A stretch of 64,000 bases of DNA. Origin: Lysobacter sp. ISL-50. Its GTDB lineage: Bacteria > Pseudomonadota > Gammaproteobacteria > Xanthomonadales > Xanthomonadaceae. This document shows positions 12,287-20,400 of the stretch, piece by piece. The notes below the pieces were generated by a model. It ran no database searches. It was not told the DNA's origin and worked only from the letters and a program-made list of their open reading frames with translations. How positions within the stretch are numbered: the stretch's first letter is position 1; every line of letters begins with the position of its first letter. The position numbers and the translations under genes are program-made. The stretch spans positions 62,001-126,000 of the forward strand of contig NZ_JAGGRI010000001.1 in NCBI RefSeq assembly GCF_018612875.1, written 5' to 3'.

Positions 12287-12652
12287 TCAGTTACCCAGCA
12301 ATTCTTTGATCCGCGCGATCAGGTCTTCCTCGCGCGGCGGTTTGACGATGTAGTCGCGCGCGCCCTGGCGCATGCCCCAGGCGCGGTCGGTTTCCATGCC
12401 CTTGGTGCTGACGATCAGGACCGGGATTTCCTTGGTCTGCGCGTCGCGGCTGAGCGCGCGCGTGGCCTGGAACCCGTTCATGCCCGGCAACACCACGTCC
12501 ATCATCACCAGGTCCGGCCGTTCCCGCTTGGCGGTCTCGATACCGTCCTCGGCACTGCCCGCGGCGAAGACTTCGTGCCCGTTGCGCTGCAGCAACTGAG
12601 TCAGGACCGCGGTGTCCGTCGGCGAGTCCTCGATAAGCAGGATGCGTGCCAT
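12287..12652 (-). CDS. pilH: Response regulator PilH
   Basis: Single-domain receiver of 121 residues with no output domain. It has the acidic pair in LLIEDSPTD, the phosphoacceptor Asp at residue 52 (VMMDVVLPGMNG), the conserved Ser/Thr in LIVSTKG and the Lys-Pro loop (YIVKPP). PilH works with PilG to balance pilus extension and retraction downstream of ChpA. It lies 19 bases after pilG and 4 bases before pilI. Confidence 0.93.
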   Translation of the reverse strand: MARILLIEDSPTDTAVLTQLLQRNGHEVFAAGSAEDGIETAKRERPDLVMMDVVLPGMNGFQATRALSRDAQTKEIPVLIVSTKGMETDRAWGMRQGARDYIVKPPREEDLIARIKELLGN

Positions 12653-12671
12653 GGTGTGCCCTACCCCCCGG

Positions 12672-13070
12672 TCAGGCGTGTACGTGCTTGCGGATCGCGT
12701 CGAGGAGTTCCTCGCGCGTGAAAGGCTTCGTCAGATATTGCTCGGAGCCGACGATGCGACCCCTCGCCTTGTCGAACAGACCGTCCTTGGACGACAACAT
12801 GATGACCGGCGTGCCCTTGAACAATTGATTGTTCTTGATGAGCGCACAGGTCTGATAGCCGTCCAGACGCGGCATCATGATATCCACGAAAATGATCTGT
12901 GGCTGCTGGTCGGCGATCTTCGCCAACGCTTCGAACCCGTCGATGGCCGTGACCACCTCGCATCCTTCGCGTTTCAACAGCGTCTCGGCGGTTCGACGGA
13001 TGGTCTTGGAATCGTCGATCACCATGACCCTGAGACCATCGAGGCTGCCGCTACGAACCTCGTCGAGCAT
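12672..13070 (-). CDS. pilG: Response regulator PilG
   Basis: Single-domain receiver of 132 residues with VMVIDDSKTIRRTAE, phosphoacceptor Asp63 (FVDIMMPRLDG), MLSSKDG and YLTKPF. It is the first gene of the pil-chp transcript and by family knowledge promotes pilus extension when phosphorylated by ChpA. I start it at ATG 13070 (MLDEVRSGSL) because a GGGGGA ribosome site lies about 10 bases upstream and the longer frame upstream is not receiver-like. gshB is divergent from it. Confidence 0.94.
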   Translation of the reverse strand: MLDEVRSGSLDGLRVMVIDDSKTIRRTAETLLKREGCEVVTAIDGFEALAKIADQQPQIIFVDIMMPRLDGYQTCALIKNNQLFKGTPVIMLSSKDGLFDKARGRIVGSEQYLTKPFTREELLDAIRKHVHA

Positions 13071-13401
13071 TCTTTGTATCCCCCATTGCAAACGCCGTGA
13101 AATCCCCGGGCGTTGCGAAGCCGTCTTTATTCCAAGCCGCACGCAGGCTGTCAAGCGCGCATTCCGTGCTTGGAAACTGAATACGCAACGCACCGGCGTC
13201 ACGAAGGGCATCTGTCGCGCATCACACGATGCGGCAGAACCCCTCCATCGACCTGCGTATCGTCGCCCCTGGCATCGTGCGATGACCTGATCGTTGCGTG
13301 TCGCAAATGGACGCAGGGCGGCCGTTTGAGACCCCGACATCATGACAGATACCGGTGACCCGCCTGCTACCATCACGTCAATCTTTCAGGATTCCGTTCC
13401 C
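13071..13401. promoter_or_regulatory. Divergent intergenic region pilG / gshB
   Basis: These 331 bases separate two divergent operons and must hold both promoters. I see a strong ribosome site for pilG and a small dyad (TTGCG-TGT-CGCAA near 13293) but no convincing -35/-10 pair. I see no gene of its own here. Confidence 0.4.
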
Positions 13402-14364
13402 ATGCCGTTGGACATCGTCGTCGTGATGGACCCCATCGGGTCGATCAAGATCGCCAAGGACTCGACTTTCGCCATGCTACTGGAAGCCCAGCGGCGCGGA
13501 CATCGGCTCTGGTACATAGAACCGGGCGGTTTGAGCCTGGTGGGCGGTAAAGCCGTGGCGAAAGTCGCTGCTTTGACGGTGCGCGACGACAAGGCCGGCT
13601 GGCACGAACTGAGCGATTGGTCACAAATCGAGCTCGGCGCCGCGCACGTGATCCTGATGCGCAAGGACCCGCCGGTCGATGCCGAGTACCTGCACGACAC
13701 CCAGATCCTGTCCGTCGCCCAGCGCGCCGGCGCGTTCGTGGTCAACGACCCGCAGGGGCTGCGCGACTACAACGAGAAACTGGCCGCCCTGCTGTTTCCG
13801 CAGTGCTGCATCGACACCCTGGTCAGCCGCGACGCGGCCCAGCTCAAGGCCTTCGTCCAGCAGCACGGCCAGGCCGTGCTCAAGCCGCTGGACGGCATGG
13901 GCGGGCGCTCGATCTTCCGCGCCGCCGCGGGCGAGGCCAATCTCAACGTCATTCTCGAAACCCTTGGGGATGGCGGCCGGCATTTGGTCATGGCGCAGAA
14001 ATTCCTGCCCGAGATCAGCGCCGGCGACAAACGCATCCTGCTGGTCGATGGCGTGCCGGTGGACTACGCCCTGGCCCGCATCCCGCAGGGCGACGAGTTC
14101 CGCGGCAACCTCGCCGCCGGCGGCCGCGGCGAGGGCCGTCCGCTGAGCGAGCGCGATCGCTGGATCGCCCACGAGGTCGGCCCGGAGATGAAACGCCGCG
14201 GCATGCTGTTCGTGGGCCTGGACGTGATCGGCGACTACATGACCGAGCTCAACGTCACCAGCCCGACCTGCATCCGCGAACTCGACGAACAATTCGGCCT
14301 CAACATCGCCGGGCTGCTGTTCGACGCCATCGAGGCCCGCCTGCAAGCCGCCCGCGCCGCATGA
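13402..14364 (+). CDS. gshB: Glutathione synthetase
   Basis: Cytoplasmic ATP-grasp enzyme of 320 residues that joins gamma-glutamylcysteine and glycine. Family marks are MDPIGSIKIAKDSTFAMLLE at the N-terminus, VLKPLDGMGGRSIF (the nucleotide-binding Gly loop), KRILLVDGVPVDYALARIP and ELNVTSPTCIRELD. Length matches the usual ~315. ATG 13402 (MPLDIVVV) fits other GshB starts; a longer frame from 13342 has no family resemblance. Its stop overlaps the next start as ATGA, so the two are translationally coupled. Confidence 0.95.
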   Translation: MPLDIVVVMDPIGSIKIAKDSTFAMLLEAQRRGHRLWYIEPGGLSLVGGKAVAKVAALTVRDDKAGWHELSDWSQIELGAAHVILMRKDPPVDAEYLHDTQILSVAQRAGAFVVNDPQGLRDYNEKLAALLFPQCCIDTLVSRDAAQLKAFVQQHGQAVLKPLDGMGGRSIFRAAAGEANLNVILETLGDGGRHLVMAQKFLPEISAGDKRILLVDGVPVDYALARIPQGDEFRGNLAAGGRGEGRPLSERDRWIAHEVGPEMKRRGMLFVGLDVIGDYMTELNVTSPTCIRELDEQFGLNIAGLLFDAIEARLQAARAA

Positions 14365-15242
14365 GTTCGATCGCGCCACCCCTGCCCGGCGGCGGCCTGG
14401 CCGAGCCGCAGCGTTTCAGCGCCACCATGGTGCTGTCGGTCATCGTCCACGGCATTCTTCTGCTCGGCGTCGGCTATACCCTGGAGAAAGCCGCGCCGGT
14501 GGTGCCGACGCTGGACGTGATCCTGACCCAGACCCAGACCGCGCTGACGCCCAAGCAGGCGGATTTCCTCGCCCAGGCCAACAACCAGGGCGGCGGCGAG
14601 CACGACAAGAGCACCCGCCCGCGCGACAACCAGTCCGGTCCGGCGCCGCAGGCCGAGGCCGGCGTGGCGCAGATGGCGCTGCGCGCGCAGTCGCCGACCG
14701 CGCAGCCCGAGCCGGTCGCGCGCGTGGTCAGCAGCACCCGCGGCGAGACCGTGGTCGCCCGCGACCGCGCTACCCAGACCCCGACCGAGCGGCCGCTGCC
14801 GCCCGGCGAGCGCAAGATCGAACACGACGTCGAGATGGCGCGCCTGGCCGCCGAGATCCACATGCGCTCGGAGCGCTACGCCAAGCGCCCGACCCGCAAG
14901 TTCGTCTCCGCCAGCACCACCGAATACGCCTGGGCCGGCTACCTGCGTTCGTGGGTGGACCGGGTCGAGCGCGTGGGCAACCTCAACTACCCCGACGAAG
15001 CCCGCCGCCGCCACTTGGCCGGGCAAGTCGTGATCAGCGTGGCGGTGCGGCGCAACGGCAGTGTCGAGCGCGCGGACATCGTGCGCAGCAGCGGCATCGC
15101 TTTGCTGGACGCCTCGGCCTTGCGTATCGCCCGGCTGGCGGAACCGTATCCGCCGTTGCCTAAGACCGAAGAAAACCCGGACATTCTGCATGTCACGCGG
15201 ACGTGGAATTTCCTGCCGGGTGGGTCGTTGGTGGACGAATAA
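14361..15242 (+). CDS. tonB: TonB-family energy transducer
   Basis: Inner-membrane anchored protein of 293 residues. One transmembrane helix lies at residues ~22-40 (MVLSVIVHGILLLGVGYTL) and includes the His expected in TonB helices. A Pro/Gln/Ala-rich periplasmic region follows, then a C-terminal TonB domain (LNYPDEARRRHLAGQV, VISVAVRRNGSVERADIV, YPPLPK). Such proteins pass proton-motive energy to outer-membrane receptors; no receptor gene is adjacent. Its ATG overlaps the gshB stop by 4 bases. It could be a specialised TonB rather than the main iron-transport one. Confidence 0.88.
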   Translation: MSSIAPPLPGGGLAEPQRFSATMVLSVIVHGILLLGVGYTLEKAAPVVPTLDVILTQTQTALTPKQADFLAQANNQGGGEHDKSTRPRDNQSGPAPQAEAGVAQMALRAQSPTAQPEPVARVVSSTRGETVVARDRATQTPTERPLPPGERKIEHDVEMARLAAEIHMRSERYAKRPTRKFVSASTTEYAWAGYLRSWVDRVERVGNLNYPDEARRRHLAGQVVISVAVRRNGSVERADIVRSSGIALLDASALRIARLAEPYPPLPKTEENPDILHVTRTWNFLPGGSLVDE

Positions 15243-15319
15243 CGACGAGCCCAAGCCGCGTTATCGTGAGAAGACACGGCACCAGACAGTGGCCTTTTCG
15301 CTTCAATGGACTGAATGCA

Positions 15320-16336
15320 ATGCGCACTTCCCTCAAGCCCCGTCGATGGCTGTCGTTTCTGGCGATCACACTGGTCGCGCTCGCGGCCGGATGCGGCCAG
15401 GCGCCCGCGCCGTCGGCGATTGACGCCCGTTGGGCGGCTCTCGGCGGCCGCCTGTTCGCCGATACCCGACTCGGCGCCGACGGTCGCACCGGCTGCGTCA
15501 CCTGCCACCAACCGCAGCACGCGTTCTCCGACGGGCGCCCGCTCTCGCTGGGCGTGCGCGGCCAAACCGGCACCCGCAACGCACCGACCTTGCTCGATGT
15601 CGGCGAGCTGCCGCATCTGTTCTGGGATGGGCGCGAAACCCGGCTCGAACACGTCGTACTGCAACCGCTGACCAACCCGGTCGAGATGGGGCTGGGCTCG
15701 ATCGACGATTTGCTAAGGCGCCTGCGCGCCGATCCGAAGTACGCCGCTGCGTTTGCCGACCTGGGCGGCGTATCCGCCGACGCAGTGGCCACGGCCCTGG
15801 CCGCGCATCTGCGCACACTGCGCAGCGGCGACAGCGCTTACGACCGCTACCGTTCCGGCAACCGCGACGCGCTCGGTCCCGACGAGCAAGCCGGCCTGGC
15901 CCTGTTCACCGGCAAGGCCGCCTGCAGCGAGTGCCATGCGCTGCAAGAACCGCGCCCGCGCTTTACCGACGACCGCTTTCATCACCTTGGCGTTACTGAC
16001 AACGCCATTGCCGGCAAAGTGGCAACGCTGATTCCACGCCTGGACAGTAAACGCAATCTCGGCCACCTCGTGCTGACCGAAGCCGATATCGCCGGCCTGG
16101 GCCATTTCGTTGCCAGCCGCAAACCAGCCGACCTCGCCGCGTTCCGTACACCCTCGCTGCGCAACGTCGCCCTGACCGCCCCTTACATGCACGACGGCTC
16201 GGTGGCGACGCTGGAGGAAGCGGTGGACCAGGAGGTCTATTACCGAGGCATCAACAAGGGGCGGCCGCTGTCGATGACGGTGGAGGAGCGGCGGCAGTTG
16301 TTGGCGTTTTTGCGGGCGTTGTCGGCCACGCAGTAA
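15320..16336 (+). CDS. Di-haem cytochrome c peroxidase/MauG-family lipoprotein
   Basis: Protein of 338 residues with a lipoprotein signal (LAAGC, Cys25) and two haem-binding CxxCH motifs: Cys59-x-x-Cys62-His63 (GCVTCH) and Cys202-x-x-Cys205-His206 (ACSECH). It also has the family stretches RNAPTLLDVGELPHLFWDG, TNPVEMGL and FRTPSLRNVALTAPYMHDG. The family reduces hydrogen peroxide or oxidises protein or organic substrates in the periplasm; which applies here cannot be told. ATG 15320 is chosen because the signal peptide starts there. It is 77 bases after tonB, possibly cotranscribed. Confidence 0.88.
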   Translation: MRTSLKPRRWLSFLAITLVALAAGCGQAPAPSAIDARWAALGGRLFADTRLGADGRTGCVTCHQPQHAFSDGRPLSLGVRGQTGTRNAPTLLDVGELPHLFWDGRETRLEHVVLQPLTNPVEMGLGSIDDLLRRLRADPKYAAAFADLGGVSADAVATALAAHLRTLRSGDSAYDRYRSGNRDALGPDEQAGLALFTGKAACSECHALQEPRPRFTDDRFHHLGVTDNAIAGKVATLIPRLDSKRNLGHLVLTEADIAGLGHFVASRKPADLAAFRTPSLRNVALTAPYMHDGSVATLEEAVDQEVYYRGINKGRPLSMTVEERRQLLAFLRALSATQ

Positions 16337-16397
16337 GAGACGGGCCGGACCGGCACGACCCAGCGCCAAACGCGTCTACGCGAACGTAGCAGACCCG

Positions 16398-16889
16398 TCA
16401 TACTCTGAAACGAACGCGGCCGGACCCCGTCATCGTCGACGGACTCACACACGCACGCCGTGCATCCGCCATCCGTATACACCCGTGGCTCGCGAGACCG
16501 GCGTCTGCGCGGCCTCGTGCGACTGCGGCGTCATTATCGCCGCCGCTTCGTGCCCCGCCGGACAGGAGCGCGATTCCCACACCGATGAAGAACGGCACCC
16601 CGAACCACAAGGCCAGGGGATACAGCGTATTCATGTCTTTCGAGAACTTGATCGGCACTAGGCACAACACTAACCAACACGCGAATCCAAGCGCCTGCAG
16701 CACAAAAACTAGCGCCAAGCCCATGCTGAGAGTGACTCGCCGACCGGCGATGCCCCTCTGGTTCACCCGGCCCACGACCAACCGGGTCGGAAACTCCATC
16801 ACATATGGAGTCGCCAAGCTGAATGCGAACACATACGCCATCGCCAACCAGGGCAACCAGGGCAACCAGGGCAACCAATTTATTTGCAT
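16398..16889 (-). CDS. Small putative membrane protein, hypothetical
   Basis: An open frame of 163 codons starting with the repeat WLPWLPWLPWL. Three hydrophobic segments follow (AMAYVFAFSLATPYV, LALVFVLQALGFACWLVLCL, ALWFGVPFFIGVGIALL). The last ~50 residues are Arg/Ala/Gly-rich and look like read-through of non-coding sequence, so the true end may have been lost by frameshift. It lies downstream of the Rhs gene and its coupled small membrane protein, on the same strand, in a region that looks less GC-biased than its surroundings. I do not recognise a family. A degenerate or duplicated immunity-type gene is possible but unproven. Confidence 0.4.
   Translation of the reverse strand: MQINWLPWLPWLPWLAMAYVFAFSLATPYVMEFPTRLVVGRVNQRGIAGRRVTLSMGLALVFVLQALGFACWLVLCLVPIKFSKDMNTLYPLALWFGVPFFIGVGIALLSGGARSGGDNDAAVARGRADAGLASHGCIRMADARRACVSPSTMTGSGRVRFRV
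16850..16876. repeat. 9-bp tandem repeat (gcaaccagg), about three copies
   Basis: Direct repeats of gcaaccagg lie at the 5' end of the minus-strand open frame and encode the repeated Trp-Leu-Pro. Being a multiple of three, copy number can change without shifting frame. Confidence 0.8.
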
Positions 16890-17063
16890 CCGCAGCCACC
16901 GCCTCCACCGCTATTACGCGGGTCCGGCAGATTATCTGCCCCTGTATGCGTACTCAACGGCGGCCGATTCGACGTGAAAACACCTAGATCGCCCATAGTG
17001 CCGCCTCGACCTTTGCCTCGCCAATCGCCGCGCCACGACCACAGATGCAATCGACCCGGTCGA

Positions 17064-17471
17064 TCAAGGTTCGCGGACTAAGCTTTGTGCATAACACAAG
17101 TACGGCCGCCATCCGCAAAAAAATAGTACGCAAGCACTGTCAGGCTGATCGCCGCCTACACCTTCAGCGAGTTTCACGACCATCCTGACCTTGCCTTGCG
17201 CGACCAGCTTGCCGTTTTTCTTAAGCACTGCCCTTACGCCGGAATGCTCTACCGAGTCCACCCATCCTGTAAATAGAGCTAAAGCGAGCACTCCATGAGC
17301 CAGAGTCGCAAGTGCTAACACTGTGCTCACGCCAGCGAACAAAACACGCACGGCGGTGGTCAGCCCCCTGCCTTCCGGCTCAAACGGGATGCTTGCCGTG
17401 TATCCGGTAAGCATCACGCCGCCTCCGCCCAATGCGGCATACCAAAGCGCTTGACGAAAATTCCTATTCAT
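17064..17471 (-). CDS. Small membrane protein coupled to Rhs gene, candidate immunity protein
   Basis: Protein of 135 residues with two predicted membrane segments (ALWYAALGGGGVMLTGYTA and the longer VRVLFAGVSTVLALATLAHG region) and a short soluble tail with two Cys. Its ATG overlaps the stop of the Rhs gene as ATGA, so it is translated from the same message right after it. In polymorphic toxin loci the gene in this position normally encodes the cognate immunity protein, and a membrane immunity protein would suit a membrane-active tip. I recognise no family, so the role is inference from position. Confidence 0.6.
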   Translation of the reverse strand: MNRNFRQALWYAALGGGGVMLTGYTASIPFEPEGRGLTTAVRVLFAGVSTVLALATLAHGVLALALFTGWVDSVEHSGVRAVLKKNGKLVAQGKVRMVVKLAEGVGGDQPDSACVLFFCGWRPYLCYAQSLVREP

Positions 17472-20400
17472 CTGCCCTTACCGATCTGACCGCCGGTGAT
17501 GCTACCGGTGGTAGAAACGGCGGCCCCAGGGAGGCCAGCGATACTCCGCTGCGCCACCTGGGAAGCAACCGTTCCAGTGAACGAAGTCCCCCAAGCAGCG
17601 GGTGCCAGGAAGCCGCTGAGACCGGCCCCAAGGGTAGAGCCAGCCAGGGCCCCCCAGTTGAACTTCGGGCATGGTTTATTTCTATTAGTCATCCATTGGC
17701 CCAACGCATTGCTTGCCCCGCTCGCCAGCGCTCTGGCCCCCATGTGTGCTAGGACGCCGCCTGCTTGGAACAGATAGGCGCCGGTTCCTCCGATGATCGC
17801 GCCCGTAGTGGCGCCGAGCAGCGCGGCACGCACGATCGCTCCCGTATCCCCTCCCTGAATCCAGGCTCCAAACGCGCCCCCTGCCGCACCAATCAATCCG
17901 CCGGCGATAGCCCCGGGAACTCCGAAAAGCCCGGTGGGATCAACCATCGAGACAGGTGAGCCCTGAACATAGGCGTACGTGTTAATTCCGCCGAACAGCC
18001 CGACCGGATCTTCGCTGATGAACCGGGCCATGCCCGGGTGGTAGTAACGCGCGCGGTAGTAGTACAGCCCGTTCTCGTCCAGCTCACGGCCTGTGTATTG
18101 GTAGGGATTGGTGAAGCCACTTTGCATGGCCTGACTCTGGCCGTAGGGCGTGTAGTCGTATTGCTGGACCACCGCGCCACTAGCGTTGGTCAAGGCTTTG
18201 GTACTGCCAAGCCCATCGGTCAGGAAATAGGTCCGGCCGGATACATCAGTGCGTGCGAACCGCTCGTCGACTCCCAATCCGGTTAGCACACCGCCGACCT
18301 GGGTTCCGCGGGTTTCCTGGACCGTATCGAGACCGTCGTACAAGTATTGCACCGACTGTTCGTTTTCAGTCTTGCGGATACGGCGCCCGAGCGGATCGTA
18401 TTCAAAACTCGCGACAGTCTGGCCGTCCTGCTGGATAGCTACGAGCTGATCTCGGCCATTCCACACATAAGTGCGCGTCCCGTCGCTGGTCAAATTGCCG
18501 TTGGCGTCGTAGGTCAGTGGCTGGCCGAGGTACGCAGTCTGTCGATGGTTGTCGTCGAAGACGTTGCCTGAAGCTGCCGCCGGCAGCAGGGTGTTCGCCC
18601 AGGAGCCGGTCTGTACCGTGCGCTGGCCGCTGCGATCATAGCCATAGCCCATGCTGCCGAGCACGCTGCCGTCGCCTTTCGCATAAGCCAGTCCGATCAG
18701 GTCACTGGCCTCGTTGAAGCCATAGGCTGCCACGACGGCGTTAGGCAGCGTCATGGTCTTGCGGCGGCCGATCTCGTCGTATTCGAACGCGACTTCTTCG
18801 GCGCCCTGCAGTATCCGGCGCAGCTGGTCGGCGGCGTCGTAGCGGTACTCGACCTTGGCTTGGCTACCCGCAGTCATCCCGATCCGGCGCCCCATCGCGT
18901 CGTAGTCGTATGTGACCACGCCCGCATCGCCACTTTCGCGACGCAAGCGATCGAACTCGTCGTACTCCCAGGTCAGAACCCCAGTCATCGAGTCCACCAG
19001 CTGACGACGCCGGTCGCCCGCATCGTATACGATGGACTGCGTACTACCGTCGGCCAAGGTCAGAACTTCTGGCCGTCCGAGCGCATCGTAGGCCACGCTC
19101 GAGGTCTGATTGCGGCGGTTCTTGTACGACTTGAGTCTGTCGCCCGGGAAATAGGTCCAAACCTCGGCTTGATCCAGACTATCGCGCCTCTCTGCTAATC
19201 GATCGCGCGCGTCGTAGACATAGGTGACGCCGTTGCCGTGAGGCAACAACACCGCCTCGACATTGCCATTGTTGTCGTAGGTCAGCTGCGTTTCCTGCTG
19301 CGACGGATCGACGAGTTTGCGCACGCGATCATTGTTGTCGTAACTGCGCCGGGAGATGCGCCCGTCGGCGTCGCGCACTACTACCAGACGCCCCAATGTG
19401 TCGTATGCGAAACCCGTCGCGCGCCCCACTTGATCGACCGTCGCCGTGAGCTCGCCTCCCTCGTAGCGATAGATGGAGGTATAACCCTTGGCATCGGTTA
19501 CCGCGATCGGCTGACCGACTGCATTGCATTGGATGTGCGTGGCTCGGTCCAGCGGATCTACGATCTTGCTCAGACAACCATCCGTGTACTCCAAGGTGGT
19601 GATCCGGTCCAACGCATCGGTTACGCTGCGCAATTGGCCGTTGCCGTAGTACGACATCCGGGTCGTCTGCGCCTTCTGCGTTCCATGCAGCAGCGTCACC
19701 ATGGTAGTTTGGCCGACCGAGTCGTATTGGTACTCGATTTTGCGCCCCAACGGATCGGTGCGCAGCCGGACTTGGCCCGACGCGTGGCGATCGTACAGGT
19801 AGGTCTGCTCCTCGCTGGTGCCATAACCGTAGGTATCACTGATCGGATACAGCGTCGCGTTCTCATCGAACAACACCCGCCGCTTCACTCCGTCCGGACG
19901 CGTCACCAGCACCGCTAGATGGCCGTCCGGCGTGTTGCTGTAATTGAACGTGTACACGCTGTTATCCGCCAGCGTCTGCTTGCTGATACGGCCGATCCAA
20001 CTACCATACTTCGGATATTCGTTATAGACCACGCGATTCCCACGACGGTCCGTCACCGACTCCATCACATGCTGCTGCAGGTACGTGCCGAACTTCTTGT
20101 GGTCCTTCGCATACAGGCAATAACGCGGATCGACGTTGATCCCCGACGGGCATACGTCGAAGTCATCGGCAAACGTACTCACCAGATAGGTGTAGCGCTT
20201 GGTGGTTTGGTCCGGGTACGTCACCGTCGACAGCAGGCCCTTGTCGTTGTAGTCGTACGTCCAGGTCCGGCCGGTGTGGTCCTTCGCCGTCTTGATCCGG
20301 TTCTGCGAATCGTACGTAAACGTCACGATCCGTCCGTTCGGCGACACTAACTGCGTCAGCAAGCCAGCGTTGTAGACCAGCCGGGTCTGGTTACCGAACC

